The translations under genes and the position numbers were made by a program. From assembly GCA_963758025.1 (NCBI GenBank), contig CAVWUA010000004.1:186001-250000 (forward strand): DNA of 64,000 bases. The letters are read 5' to 3'. Of this stretch, positions 1 through 13,760 are shown piece after piece (position 1 is the stretch's first letter; every line of letters begins with the position of its first letter). The DNA is from CAVWUA01 sp963758025. GTDB lineage: Bacteria > Planctomycetota > Planctomycetia > Isosphaerales > Isosphaeraceae. A model generated the notes under the pieces. It did not search any database. It was not told the DNA's origin and worked only from the letters and a program-made list of their open reading frames with translations.

Positions 1-92
1 CGTCCACGCACCTCGTTCACGGTCTGCTCCAAGCGTGCGCGAGCATCATCCATCGTCCGACCGTGCTTGACTGACATCTCAATCAGCGACAT
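1..92 (-). CDS. PHA granule-associated-like small protein (5' part only)
   Basis: The gene starts at an ATG at 92-90 and runs off the left edge of the window, so only about 30 residues are visible (it begins MSLIEMSVKHGRTMDDARAR). A short N-terminal strand followed by an amphipathic helix with 'DDARARLEQTVNEVR' resembles the polyhydroxyalkanoic acid system family, small proteins of unknown biochemical role that are common in planctomycetes. It lies 29 bp downstream of the thioredoxin-TPR gene on the same strand and may be co-transcribed with it. The family call rests on a short N-terminus and is tentative; that it is an open frame is clear. Confidence 0.45.
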   Translation of the reverse strand, partial: MSLIEMSVKHGRTMDDARARLEQTVNEVRG

Positions 93-121
93 CGAATTCT
101 CAACCCCCGGCGCTGCGACGA

Positions 122-982
122 TCAAAGAACGACAGAGAGCCGACGGCGGTAGTCGTTGAGCAGTTCCGAATCAGCTGGTAAAAGCTGGAAGATGGCGAGC
201 ATGAGTTTACGAGCGGCCTCTCCTTGACCTTGACGGTCCTGCTCCACGAGATCGAGACAGAGCTTCAGGGCTTCCTCATACTGCTTCGCGGCGGCCAGAG
301 CCTCGGCAAGCTGGAACCGTAGTTCTGTGTTTTCGGGAGCCTCCGCCAGGGCCTTGCGGCATTTCTCCACATCGCCTGCCTCTTCGGCCCCGGCTTGCAA
401 GGTCAGTTCCGCTTTCAGCGTCTCGGCCTCGGGTTCAAGAAATCCTCGGCGTTCCAGTTCACTGATGATCTTCTGCGCCTCGTCCGCTTTTCCCTGTGCC
501 AGTAAGACCCGGCCAAGACCGATCTTCGCTGGAATGTCGTGCGGGTCGAGTTCCAGACCTTGCCGATAGAGCCGTTCCGCGACGCCCGAATCGCTTGATT
601 CGATCTTTCTCGCCTCGGCGACTTTCTTCTCAACTTCCGAGGGCAAGAGCCGGCCGATGAACTGGCGGATTTCCGACTCTGGCAAGACGCCGACGAATGA
701 GTCCGCGATTTTGCCGTCCTTGATCCCGATGACGGCGGGGATCGACCGGATGCCAAACGCTGCCGCGATGTCCGGAAGTCGTTCCGTCTCCGCCTTTACC
801 AGTACGAATTTCCCTTGATACTCCTCGGCGAGTTTCTCGAGAACCGGTCCCAGCATGCGGCAGGGCTGGCACCAGGTTGCCCAGAAATCCACAATGACCG
901 GCACCTGCTTCGATCGTTCGAGAACATCGGTCTCGAAAGACTCCTGGGTCGTCTCAATGATGGAGGCACTGGGATTGATCAT
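122..982 (-). CDS. Thioredoxin-TPR protein (CnoX/YbbN-like)
   Basis: The 286-residue product has a thioredoxin domain (residues 1-110) with an intact redox site WCQPC (Cys38, Cys41) and the cis-Pro motif 'SIPAV'. TPR-like helices follow from about 130 to the end. This is the architecture of CnoX/YbbN, a redox holdase that hands substrates to GroEL and DnaK. E. coli CnoX lacks a full CxxC, whereas this protein has one and could also be an active oxidoreductase. No signal peptide is visible, so it should be cytoplasmic. The start chosen is the ATG at 982; an upstream in-frame ATG at 1066 would add 28 residues that do not look like thioredoxin. It lies downstream of msrB, and a thioredoxin can recycle MsrB. 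Confidence 0.9.
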   Translation of the reverse strand: MINPSASIIETTQESFETDVLERSKQVPVIVDFWATWCQPCRMLGPVLEKLAEEYQGKFVLVKAETERLPDIAAAFGIRSIPAVIGIKDGKIADSFVGVLPESEIRQFIGRLLPSEVEKKVAEARKIESSDSGVAERLYRQGLELDPHDIPAKIGLGRVLLAQGKADEAQKIISELERRGFLEPEAETLKAELTLQAGAEEAGDVEKCRKALAEAPENTELRFQLAEALAAAKQYEEALKLCLDLVEQDRQGQGEAARKLMLAIFQLLPADSELLNDYRRRLSVVL

Positions 983-1158
983 AATCGCTTCAGGTTCGAG
1001 GGCTATCGGTTGGTCCAGTCGCTCGGCAGGTGTCGGTTCCCGTGTGAGTCGTCCCCAGCACAGCACGCCGATTGACTACAATGACCCGGACGTCGGTCAG
1101 CAGCAGCGTCCAGGGAATGCACCCGGAAATCGGGGCTGCTGCGCCTCCGTTGGATTGA

Positions 1159-1569
1159 TTATTGATCGCGATGGGGTTTTTCCGCCAGTTCCAGCGCGGC
1201 CGAGTTGATGCAGTAACGAAGCCCCGTGGGCTCAGGGCCGTCCTCGAAGACATGCCCGAGGTGCGAGCCGCAACGACGGCACGTGACCTCCGTACGAGTC
1301 ATTCCGTGGCTACGATCCGTGTGTTCTTCTACGCTCGAGGAATTCAAGGACTGATAGAAGCTCGGCCAACCACTTCCGGATTCATACTTCACGTCCGAAT
1401 CGAAAAGTTCCTGACCGCAACCAGCGCATCGGTAGATTCCCGGTGTCTTTGCGTTCCAGTAGGTTCCGGTAAAGGCGTGCTCCGTCCCTTTCTCGCGGAG
1501 GATGTGATATTGCTCCGGCGTGAGCTGCGCACGCCATTCCGCCTCGCTCTTTTCGACTCGTTCACTCAT
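1159..1569 (-). CDS. msrB: Peptide-methionine (R)-S-oxide reductase
   Basis: MsrB reduces the R-epimer of methionine sulfoxide in damaged proteins, using thioredoxin as electron donor. At 136 residues it is a normal single-domain MsrB. The two CxxC pairs that bind structural zinc are present (Cys48/Cys51 in CAGC and Cys97/Cys100 in CRRC). The catalytic cysteine is Cys120 in 'LRYCINSAAL', and the substrate-pocket segment 'GSGWPSFYQ' is intact. There is no signal peptide, so it should be cytoplasmic. It starts 15 bp after the sulfatase stop codon and is probably the last gene of the operon 7267-1159. The thioredoxin-TPR gene follows after a 176-bp gap. Confidence 0.97.
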   Translation of the reverse strand: MSERVEKSEAEWRAQLTPEQYHILREKGTEHAFTGTYWNAKTPGIYRCAGCGQELFDSDVKYESGSGWPSFYQSLNSSSVEEHTDRSHGMTRTEVTCRRCGSHLGHVFEDGPEPTGLRYCINSAALELAEKPHRDQ

Positions 1570-1584
1570 CAGTGCGATCCTCGT

Positions 1585-2979
1585 TCAACGGGGGCCTCGG
1601 CCCCAGAGCGGTTCGATCAACTGAGCGTCCCACGTCTTGTATTCACGTTTCAGCCGTGCGGCCAGTTCCGGCTTCTGATCGGAAAGGTCGGTCGTTTCGC
1701 CGAGATCGGTGCTCAGGTCGTAGAGTTCCCAGGGGCGCTGGCCGCCAGGACGGACGAGTTTCCAGTTTCCTTCCCGCATGGCCGCTCGGCCCCCGTAACG
1801 CCAGAAGAGATGCTCATGGGGTGGTCCCGATGCGTTGCCCGACAGATAGGGAAGCAGGTTCACGCCGTCGGTCCGGTCCTGGTCGGTAGGCTTGATGCCG
1901 GCGGCGGCGAGGGACGTCGGCAGGACATCGAGCGAGATCACCGGTCGGTCGTCCACCACTCCGGCGGGAAGGTGGTCTTTCCAGGCCATCAGAAATGGGA
2001 CGCGGATGCCCCCCTCGTACAGGTCCCCCTTGCCCCCTCGCAAGGGGGCGTTGCTCGACGTGAGTTCCTCCGTCGGTCCCCCGTTATCGCTGATGAAGAA
2101 GATCAACGTGTTGTCGTCCAGGCCGTGCTCGCGAAGTTTATCGCGCACGGCCCCGACGCCGTCATCAAGCGCCGACAGCATGGCGGCGAAGATCTGTCGA
2201 TGACGGTCCTTGATCTCGGGGAACCGTTTCAGGTACGTCTCCGTCACCTGCATCGGACTGTGGATGGCGTTGTAGGAAAGGTAGAGAAAGAACGGGTGAT
2301 CGTGGTGCCGGTCGATGAAGTCCAGGGCCTCGTTGGTGAGGGTCTCGGTGAGATACCCCGGATTGTCCACCGCTCGCGTCCCGCGCAGGATGGGGTTCAT
2401 TTCGTCATAGGGAGGTTCATTCGGCCGCAGGTGCGCGACCACCTGAGGATGATTCTCGTCCACGTAAAAGTGGCCTTCGTGAAGGAAGCCGAAGAACTCA
2501 TCGAACCCGCGTCGCCGAGGGTGATAGCGCGCGGAACCGCCGAGATGCCACTTGCCGACGAGCCCCGTGGCGTACCCCGCGGTCTTGAGACGATCGGCGA
2601 TCGTGGATTCGGTCAGCGGCAGGCCGACGTGGGGCAATCGGTTCTCCTGTCCGATGGCGTTCAGCTCATGGCCGAAACGTTGCTGATAACGGCCCGTCAT
2701 CAGCCCCGCCCGGGACGGGCAGCAGACCGGGGCACTCACGTAGCCGCTGGTGAACCGGATGCCGTCGCGGGCGATCTCGTCGATCCGAGGCGTGCGGATA
2801 TCGCGGGCACCCTGGCAGCCGAGTTCCGCGTAACCCAGATCATCCACGAAGATCAGGAGGATGTTCGGCGGCCGTTTCGGCGCGGGTGGGTCCGCCGCCC
2901 GGAGGGACGGACCCCAGAACAGGACCGCCGCGAGCCCGATTTGCCAGTTCACGCGAAACTTCTTGTGGAATATCTCCAA
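1585..2979 (-). CDS. Exported sulfatase (arylsulfatase family)
   Basis: The 464-residue type I sulfatase has an N-terminal signal peptide ending near 'LRAADPP'. The metal-binding Asp pair lies in 'LLIFVDDLGYAELG'. The maturation motif CCPSR (Cys86 to Arg90) is where the first Cys becomes formylglycine, and 'GKWHLGG' and 'FFISDNGG' are further active-site segments. Such enzymes cut sulfate esters from polysaccharides or small molecules in the periplasm or outside the cell. The gene starts 15 bp after the dehydrogenase/cytochrome gene and ends 15 bp before msrB, so the three form an operon. The substrate cannot be read from the sequence. Confidence 0.95.
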   Translation of the reverse strand: MEIFHKKFRVNWQIGLAAVLFWGPSLRAADPPAPKRPPNILLIFVDDLGYAELGCQGARDIRTPRIDEIARDGIRFTSGYVSAPVCCPSRAGLMTGRYQQRFGHELNAIGQENRLPHVGLPLTESTIADRLKTAGYATGLVGKWHLGGSARYHPRRRGFDEFFGFLHEGHFYVDENHPQVVAHLRPNEPPYDEMNPILRGTRAVDNPGYLTETLTNEALDFIDRHHDHPFFLYLSYNAIHSPMQVTETYLKRFPEIKDRHRQIFAAMLSALDDGVGAVRDKLREHGLDDNTLIFFISDNGGPTEELTSSNAPLRGGKGDLYEGGIRVPFLMAWKDHLPAGVVDDRPVISLDVLPTSLAAAGIKPTDQDRTDGVNLLPYLSGNASGPPHEHLFWRYGGRAAMREGNWKLVRPGGQRPWELYDLSTDLGETTDLSDQKPELAARLKREYKTWDAQLIEPLWGRGPR

Positions 2980-2994
2980 AGTCGCTCCTCTCGA

Positions 2995-7267
<4,273 letters not shown>

Positions 7268-7453
7268 TCGCGAGAACTAATGGTTGGGCTGGATTTTCGA
7301 TGGCGAGATCCAGGGCCCCTACGTTCCAAATCATGGAGTGGCCCCAAATCAGGGAATGACTCTATTGAAACCGATCGCCTGCTGGAGGTCGAGACGGCTC
7401 CGCAACCGGAGATGGGGAAGCCCCCTCTCTCGCCGATCACGACGGGGCGAGGA

Positions 7454-7459
7454 TATAAT
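7454..7459 (+). promoter_or_regulatory. Candidate -10 box (TATAAT) before the sensor kinase
   Basis: A perfect TATAAT lies in the 198-bp divergent gap 7268-7465, only 6 bp before the kinase ATG at 7466. Transcription from it would begin at about the start codon and give a nearly leaderless mRNA. No good -35 box is seen 16-18 bp upstream. Nothing else in this gap was recognised. Confidence 0.35.
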
Positions 7460-7465
7460 GCCGAC

Positions 7466-8929
7466 ATGAGACCTTCGCGACGCTCAAGCTGGTCGATCCG
7501 CAACCGGATTCTGGTTCCGTACCTCACGCTGATCGTCGTGATGGTTGGCGGCACGGGGTTGGCCTGCGCCACTGGGCGGCCGTCCGGGCAAGACAGCAAG
7601 CCATCGAACGGGGCCGGGGGATTGCCGAGACCTTGCAGCGCCTCCCACTTCCCGTTGACGGAATCGGTTCTCCGGCAGTTGAAAGGGCTGGGTGGGGCGG
7701 AGTTCGCCTTGCTAGGCCCCGACGGCCGAATCCGGTCGAGCACGCTCGGCAATGTGGCGACGACCTCGGACCTCCCCTTCCCGCCCTCAGGTTCGATCGG
7801 CCTGACGCGGGGATCGGACCTGAGCTTTCAACGGACGTGGACGCACGAGGGCATTGAATATCGGCTCGCCTTGCTGGAGCGCCCGGCATCCGCCTCGGCC
7901 CGTGACGCGCAACGGTTGCTGATCCTCCTGTCCGAGCCGGGCTTGCGGGCCGCGGCCGTCGAGGCGCGTCGGGACATTCTGCTGTTGAGCCTGATCGGAG
8001 CGACCCTGGCGGCGATTTTGGCCTCCTGGATCGGCCGGACGCTCTCCCGGCCACTCTCGGCGATCCATCGCGCCATCCGCGCGATCGGCCGCGGCGACCT
8101 CCAGCCGTCGGGACTGCCGCTCGACCGCAACGACGAGATCGGCGAGCTTGCCGAAGGGGTCTCTCAGATGGCGCGCTGGCTGGAGCGACTCCAGGAGGAA
8201 CAGGTTCAGACCGAGCGGTTGCGGCTGATTCGCCAGGTCAGCGCGGGGCTGGCCCACGAACTCCGCAACCCCTTGACCGCCGCCCGGATGACCCTGCAAC
8301 TGCACAACGAACGGAACCGGGACCGCGATAACGAGCCGGTCAAGGTCGCGCTGGCGGAACTGGAACGCATGGAGCGGCAGGTTCGCCGGTTCCTCCAGAT
8401 CGCCCGCCCGGAACCGCCCCGATTCGTCCAGACCGATCTGGTGCCGATCCTGGAGCGGAGTGTCGCCAGCCTGTCGGCCGCGATCGCGCATCAGGGGGTT
8501 TCGCTCGATGTCCAGTGGGCCCACGATCGAATCCTCGTGAATGTCGATGACGATCAGATCGGTCAGGTCGTGAACAATCTGATGCTCAACGCGCTCGACG
8601 CCGCCGGGCCGGCGGGTCGCGTCCGACTGCGAACATCTCTCCTGCCCTCGGGTGAGGTTGCCATCGATGTCGAGGATGACGGCGCAGGGGTGGCCCCCGA
8701 CCATCGCGGACGCCTCTTCCAGCCGTTCTTTTCCACCAAGCCCGAAGGTGTGGGGCTGGGGCTGGCCCTCTGCAAGGCTCTCGTGAAGGAGCATGGAGGG
8801 GAGATCATCTATGATCGCTCTGACGGATGGACCCGATTTCGTGTGAGACTGCCGACCGCGCACGATCACACGGTCCGAACCGTCGTTCCGTCGCGCGATT
8901 CCCGAGCCCTGGTCGAGAGCCCCGTCTGA
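7466..8929 (+). CDS. Membrane sensor histidine kinase (two compensating frameshifts)
   Basis: The kinase pairs with the NtrC-type regulator just downstream. It has an N-terminal membrane segment (about 12-31), an extracytoplasmic sensor, a second membrane segment (about 171-189) and HAMP. The HisKA domain carries His264 in 'GLAHELRNPLTAARM', and the HATPase domain has the N box 'NNLMLNALDAAG' and G boxes 'DDGAGV' and 'GVGLGLAL'. Between about 7555 and 7650 the annotated frame gives an implausible peptide (residues 31-60), while the +1 frame gives 'LRHWAAVRARQQAIERGRG', a typical sensor helix. The frame then returns for 'HFPLTESVLRQLKGL'. Two nearby indels therefore hide the true sensor sequence without ending the ORF. 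The start at 7466 gives 'SIRNRILVPYLTLIVV' as the first helix. Confidence 0.88.
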   Translation: MRPSRRSSWSIRNRILVPYLTLIVVMVGGTGLACATGRPSGQDSKPSNGAGGLPRPCSASHFPLTESVLRQLKGLGGAEFALLGPDGRIRSSTLGNVATTSDLPFPPSGSIGLTRGSDLSFQRTWTHEGIEYRLALLERPASASARDAQRLLILLSEPGLRAAAVEARRDILLLSLIGATLAAILASWIGRTLSRPLSAIHRAIRAIGRGDLQPSGLPLDRNDEIGELAEGVSQMARWLERLQEEQVQTERLRLIRQVSAGLAHELRNPLTAARMTLQLHNERNRDRDNEPVKVALAELERMERQVRRFLQIARPEPPRFVQTDLVPILERSVASLSAAIAHQGVSLDVQWAHDRILVNVDDDQIGQVVNNLMLNALDAAGPAGRVRLRTSLLPSGEVAIDVEDDGAGVAPDHRGRLFQPFFSTKPEGVGLGLALCKALVKEHGGEIIYDRSDGWTRFRVRLPTAHDHTVRTVVPSRDSRALVESPV

Positions 8930-8949
8930 TCGGCCCGAGAGTGGAGACG

Positions 8950-10387
8950 ATGATGGCCCATGTGATGGTCCTGGACGACGAACCGAGCATTTGCTGGGCG
9001 TTCCGTCACTTTCTTGATGACGATGGTCATCGCGTCACGGTGGCCTCCAGCGCCGAGCAAGCGCTCGGCCTCGTCGCCAACGATCCTCCCGACGTCCTGT
9101 TTCTCGACGTCCGCCTGCCGGGCATGGACGGCCTGAGCGCCCTGGGGCGATTCCGCGACCTCTGCCCCGCCACGGCGGTCGTTGTGATGACCGCCCAAGG
9201 GACGGTTCAGACCGCCGTCGGCGCGGTGCGCGGCGGCGCCCTCGATTACCTGCCCAAGCCGTTCGATCTGGCGCAGGCCCGCGTGCTGATCGAACGGGCC
9301 ATTCAGGGACGTGACCGGCCGAAGGAGGAGCCGCTCGACCTCGCGCCTGAGGCGGCTGGCCTGATCGTCGGGCACAGCCTCCCGATGCAGATGGTTTACA
9401 AGCAGGTCGCCTTGGCCGCCGCGTGCGGTGAGCCGGTGTTGATCACGGGAGAGAGCGGAACGGGAAAGGAATTGGTCGCGCGTGCGATTCACCAGCATAG
9501 CGACCGGACCGACCAGCCGTTCGTTCCGGTTCACCTGGCGGCCTTGCCAGAGAGCCTGATCGAACGCGAACTCTTCGGCCATGAAAAGGGGGCATTCACC
9601 GGCGCGGACCTCTCTCGTGACGGCCTGCTCGACCGGGCGGGACGCGGGACGATCTTCTTCGACGAGGTGGGCGAGGCCCCTCTGTCCTTCCAGGCCAAAC
9701 TGTTGCGGGTGCTCGACGGCGGAGAATACCGGGCGGTCGGCGGTGGCGCGGAGAAACGTCTGCGAGCGCGGGTGATCGCCGCCACCAATCGCGACCTGGC
9801 GGAATCGTGTTCGCCAGGGGACCTTCCGTCCCGACCTGTTCTACCGCCTGGCCGTCTTACCCATCCACCTTCCGTCGCTCCGGGAACGTCCCGAGGATAT
9901 CCCCCTGCTCTGGAATCACTTTCTGCGACGGCTCCAACCTGGCCACGTCGAGGGATTTGACCCGTTATCGGACGTGGGCCGTATCTTGATGGCCTACTCT
10001 TGGCCGGGAAACGTCCGCGAACTGCGGAACAGCGTCGAACAAGTCCGTGCGTGCCAGTGGCGGGAATCCGACCCATGCCGATCATCTTCCCGGAGTCGAT
10101 CCGAACGATTCGCGACGGAGGTCGTTCCGAATCGACCGACGAACTGGCCGCCAGCGTCACCCGCTGGGTGCGGAACAGCCTCGCACTTCGACCCGGGTCC
10201 CAACCCGGATCTCTACGCTCGCTTTCTTCGCACGGTCGAGGCACCCCTGTTGCACGCCTTGAGAGAGCGGACCGGCGGCAATCTGTCCAGGATGGCGCGA
10301 CTGCTCGGCTTGCATCGCACGACGCTTCGCCAGAAGATGCGACAGCTTGGAATGGATGCCAACCGCGACGATTCTCCCAACGACTGA
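8950..10387 (+). CDS. NtrC-family sigma-54 response regulator (multiply frameshifted)
   Basis: The order is receiver, AAA+ and Fis-type HTH. The receiver has the acidic pair 'LDDE', the phospho-Asp in 'LFLDVRLPGMDG' and Lys in 'PKPF'. The AAA+ domain has Walker A 'GESGTGKE', the sigma-54 contact motif GAFTGA and Walker B 'TIFFDEVGEA'. The C-terminus 'NLSRMARLLGLHRTTLRQK' is the DNA-binding helix-turn-helix. The frame breaks near 9806-9816, after 'AATNRDLAE'; the next frame reads 'FRPDLFYRLAVLPIHLPSL'. It changes at least twice more between about 10045 and 10200 before the HTH. The product should activate sigma-54 promoters when phosphorylated by the upstream kinase. The start may be 8950 or 8953; GGAG at 8943-8946 favours 8953. 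Confidence 0.88.
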
Positions 10388-10553
10388 GTTCCGCTCGTTC
10401 CCTTTCAATCGAGTCGCGATGGGGCCGGCGAGCGGCTGGACAAGGTCCTATCCCTGCCCACGACGCGATGGTAAGTTGGGCGCTTCCCTTCCTGATTCTT
10501 CACGGAACTGCCTCAAAGACGATTCGCTCTCCGCGCGTGGAAAACTGGAGTGG

Positions 10554-12320
10554 ATGATGTTGTGCCGTGCTCGACCGTGGATGGTGCTTCTCCTCGTTTG
10601 TGGAGGGTTTCATCGATCTTTCGCCGAGGAGCCGTCAAAGTCGTCAAGGAACGCGCCAAGGCCCCACATTGTCCTGATCATGGCCGATGACATGGGGTTC
10701 TCCGATGCCGGTTGCTATGGTGGCGAAATTCATACGCCGAACCTCGACCGCCTCGCCGCGGGGGGATTGCGGTTCACGCAGTTCTACAACACGGCGCGCT
10801 GCTGCCCCACAAGAGCCTCACTGATGACCGGCCTCTGGAGCCATCAGGCAGGGTTCGGCAACATGACCTTCGATCGAGGATTGCCGGGCTACCGGGGAAC
10901 CTTGACCGACAACGTCGTGACGATCCCCGAGGTGCTGCGCCCGGCCGACTACCACTCGGCGATGGTCGGCAAGTGGCACCTCTCACTCACGCCCGATGGC
11001 CCCAAAAACGCGCTCTGGGTCAGCCACCGGCTGGATCTCGGACCGTTCTCGGACAAGGCAACGTACCCGGTCCATCGTGGTTTCGAGGAGCACTACGGCA
11101 CGATCTGGGGCGTCGTCGATTACTTTGACCCGTTCAGTCTCGTGCATAACGAGACGCCTGTTCCCGACGTGCCGGACGATTATTATTATACGGATGCCAT
11201 CACCGATCACGCCGTCCAGTTCATCGACACGTACGGCGGTGATGCCGAGAAGCCCCTCTTCCTCTATGTCGCCTACACAGCGCCTCACTGGCCCTTGCAT
11301 GCGAGGCCGGAGGACATCGCCCGATATGCCGATACGTACACGGTCGGCTGGGATACGATCCGGGAGAATCGATACCGGCGTATGGTCGAGATGGGCCTGC
11401 TCGATCCTGATGACGCAGTGCTTTCGCCGCGAATTCGAACAGAAAAGCGTTGGGACGACAACCCTTCGAAAGACTGGGACGCCCACGCGATGGCCGTTCA
11501 CGCGGCGATGGTCGATCGGATGGACCAGGGCATCGGACATATCCTGGAAGAACTCCGTGCGAAGGGAATGCTGGACGATACTCTCGTCCTGTTCCTGTCG
11601 GACAATGGTGCCAGTCCCGAGGTGCCCGGTGGCCCCGGCTTCGACCGGCCGTCTCGTACCCGAGATGATCGCGTGGTTCACTACCCGACCAAGAAACAGC
11701 ACGACGCCGGACCGGAGGACACCTGGGCCGCCATCGGTCCGATGTGGGCCAATGCCGCAAACACCCCCTTCCGATACTGGAAGCGCGAGGTGTACGAAGG
11801 AGGCATCTGCACCCCATTGATCGCCCACTGGCCGAACGGACTAAAGGCCAAGTCCGGATCGATCACGAACCAATCGGGACATGTCATCGACATTATGGCC
11901 ACCTGCGTCGATCTGGCCGGTGCGACATATCCCTCGCAATTCCAGGACCGCGCGATCACCCCCCTGGAAGGCAAGAGCCTGCGCCCGATCCTCGAAGGTC
12001 GCCCGCGCGAGGGACACGACGCTCTCTTCTGGGAGCACGAAGGAAATCGCGCGGTGCGTCGGGGCCGCTGGAAAATCGTCTCGCAAAACTTCCGGCCCTG
12101 GGAACTGTACGACCTGCCGAACGATCGGACGGAACTGAACAACCTGGCGGGGGCGCACCCGGAGATCGTCAAGGAACTGGAGACGCTGTACGATCGCTGG
12201 GCCGAGCGCTGCGGGGTCGTACCCTGGAACGAAGTCATCCGGCCCAATACCAGGCCCAAGGCATCCACGTCTTCCAGCACGGAGAAGGGGGAACGTCATG
12301 CTGACGCGAAGAACCGTTGA
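10554..12320 (+). CDS. Exported arylsulfatase
   Basis: The 588-residue sulfatase has a signal peptide (cleavage near 'RSFAEEP'). It has the metal-site segment 'LIMADDMGFSDAGCYGG', the formylglycine motif CCPTR (Cys83 to Arg87), 'GKWHLSL' and 'LFLSDNGASPE'. The closest described group is the large arylsulfatases that hydrolyse aryl or sugar sulfates. Start codons are ATG at 10554 and 10557, with GGAG at 10547-10550 giving the better spacing to 10557. It ends 23 bp inside the next sulfatase gene, so the two are translationally linked. It lies downstream of the kinase/NtrC pair, whose control over it is possible but not shown. Confidence 0.94.
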   Translation: MMLCRARPWMVLLLVCGGFHRSFAEEPSKSSRNAPRPHIVLIMADDMGFSDAGCYGGEIHTPNLDRLAAGGLRFTQFYNTARCCPTRASLMTGLWSHQAGFGNMTFDRGLPGYRGTLTDNVVTIPEVLRPADYHSAMVGKWHLSLTPDGPKNALWVSHRLDLGPFSDKATYPVHRGFEEHYGTIWGVVDYFDPFSLVHNETPVPDVPDDYYYTDAITDHAVQFIDTYGGDAEKPLFLYVAYTAPHWPLHARPEDIARYADTYTVGWDTIRENRYRRMVEMGLLDPDDAVLSPRIRTEKRWDDNPSKDWDAHAMAVHAAMVDRMDQGIGHILEELRAKGMLDDTLVLFLSDNGASPEVPGGPGFDRPSRTRDDRVVHYPTKKQHDAGPEDTWAAIGPMWANAANTPFRYWKREVYEGGICTPLIAHWPNGLKAKSGSITNQSGHVIDIMATCVDLAGATYPSQFQDRAITPLEGKSLRPILEGRPREGHDALFWEHEGNRAVRRGRWKIVSQNFRPWELYDLPNDRTELNNLAGAHPEIVKELETLYDRWAERCGVVPWNEVIRPNTRPKASTSSSTEKGERHADAKNR

Positions 12321-13728
12321 GCCCTGCAGTCGCGCTAGCGATGTCAAAAGGTTTCTCACGACCTTACTGGCTCTGACCATATGGGTCGCCGGCACGAGCG
12401 CGATGGCCGCCGATGTCTCCAAATCCGGGCAGCCGAACGTGCTGTTTCTGGCGATCGATGACCTGAACGACTGGCCGGGATTTCTCGGTGGACAGCCCGG
12501 AGTCAAGACGCCAAACCTCGACCGGCTCGCGAAGCGTGGCGTGGTCTTCGAGCGGGCCTATTGCTCCGCGCCGGCGTGCAACCCATCCCGCGCCAGCTTG
12601 CTCTGCGGGATTCGCCCATCCACGTCGGGAGTTTACCACAACCCTCAGCCCTGGCGGCCCGTTCTCCCGGATGCGGTCACCTTGCCCCAGCACTTCATGG
12701 CGGCGGGCTATCACGTGATCGGCGGCGGGAAGATCTTCCACGGTCCTTACAATGACCCCAAGTCCTGGGACTTCTACTTCGAGAAAAAGGGCGATCCCAA
12801 GCCTCCGCAAACGCCGGCCAACGGCATCAAGGGGACGGGCCATTTTGATTGGGGGCCGCTCGACGTTCCCGACGACGCGATGGATGACCATCGCGTCACG
12901 CGCTGGGCGATCGATTACCTCGGCCAGTCCCACGACCGCCCCTTCTTCCTGGCGGTTGGTCTGTTCCGGCCTCACCTGCCCTGGTACGTCCCCCGGAAGT
13001 ATTTCGAGCAATATCCTCTCTCAGAGGTCGTGCTCCCGAAGGTCAAGGCGGACGACCTGGCGGACGTTCCCCCTCCTGGGGTCCGCATGGCCAGGCCGGG
13101 AGGTGATCACCGCAAGGTGCTGGAGTCGAATAACTGGGAGAGAGCCGTTCAGGGCTACATGGCCAGCATCGCTTTCACGGACAACCTGGTTGGACAGTTG
13201 CTCGATGCCCTGGATCAAAGTCCCTATAAGGAAAACACCATCATCGTGATGTGGGGCGACCACGGATGGCACCTGGGAGAGAAACAACACTGGCGCAAAT
13301 TCGCCTTGTGGGAAGAGGCGACCCGCGTGCCCCTGGTCATCTACGCTCCCGGCGTGACCCGCCCGGAAACTCGGAGCGGACGGACGGTCTCGCTCCTGGA
13401 CCTCTATCCCACCCTGATCGATCTCTGCGGATTGCCGGCTCGACCGGAACTGGAAGGGCGGAGTCTTCTGCCCTTGCTGGAAGACCCCGACGCGGCCTGG
13501 GACCGCCCCGTTCTGACCACGCACGGACGGGGCAACCATGCCGTCCGCTCCGAACGCTGGCGCTATATCCGTTACCACGACGGGACCGAAGAACTGTACG
13601 ACCACGAGGCCGATCCACTGGAGTGGACAAACCTGGCCGAGCAGACGGGACATGATCGCATCAAGCGGGATCTATCCCGCTGGCTGCCGGAACGCAACGC
13701 ACCAGATGCTCCCAAGGAGCAGAAATAG
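12298..13728 (+). CDS. Sulfatase, iduronate-2-sulfatase-like
   Basis: The 476-residue type I sulfatase has an N-terminal export signal (residues about 18-38, 'FLTTLLALTIWVAGTSAMA'). The metal-binding segment is 'VLFLAIDDLNDW', the formylglycine motif is CNPSR (Cys94 to Arg98), and 'MWGDHGWHLGEKQHW' is the typical His-rich loop of iduronate-2-sulfatase and choline-sulfatase relatives. The start overlaps the previous sulfatase by 23 bp, with AAGGGGGAA just upstream as ribosome-binding site. The two probably act on the same sulfated glycan, which is an inference from co-transcription. Confidence 0.95.
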   Translation: MLTRRTVEPCSRASDVKRFLTTLLALTIWVAGTSAMAADVSKSGQPNVLFLAIDDLNDWPGFLGGQPGVKTPNLDRLAKRGVVFERAYCSAPACNPSRASLLCGIRPSTSGVYHNPQPWRPVLPDAVTLPQHFMAAGYHVIGGGKIFHGPYNDPKSWDFYFEKKGDPKPPQTPANGIKGTGHFDWGPLDVPDDAMDDHRVTRWAIDYLGQSHDRPFFLAVGLFRPHLPWYVPRKYFEQYPLSEVVLPKVKADDLADVPPPGVRMARPGGDHRKVLESNNWERAVQGYMASIAFTDNLVGQLLDALDQSPYKENTIIVMWGDHGWHLGEKQHWRKFALWEEATRVPLVIYAPGVTRPETRSGRTVSLLDLYPTLIDLCGLPARPELEGRSLLPLLEDPDAAWDRPVLTTHGRGNHAVRSERWRYIRYHDGTEELYDHEADPLEWTNLAEQTGHDRIKRDLSRWLPERNAPDAPKEQK

Positions 13729-13760
13729 CGGATTCTCGGAGGGTCGTCATCCGTTATGTA

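Noticed and set aside
1076..1085. TACAATGACC at 1076 and again near 28733 as a shared promoter element
   Set aside because: The same ten bases also occur inside a coding region near 12745, and no common -35 sequence or gene orientation supports a regulatory role.
8950..10387. Response regulator as a true pseudogene
   Set aside because: Receiver, AAA+ and HTH motifs are all intact in the combined frames, and the same kind of break hits essential genes elsewhere in the window, so error is more likely than decay.
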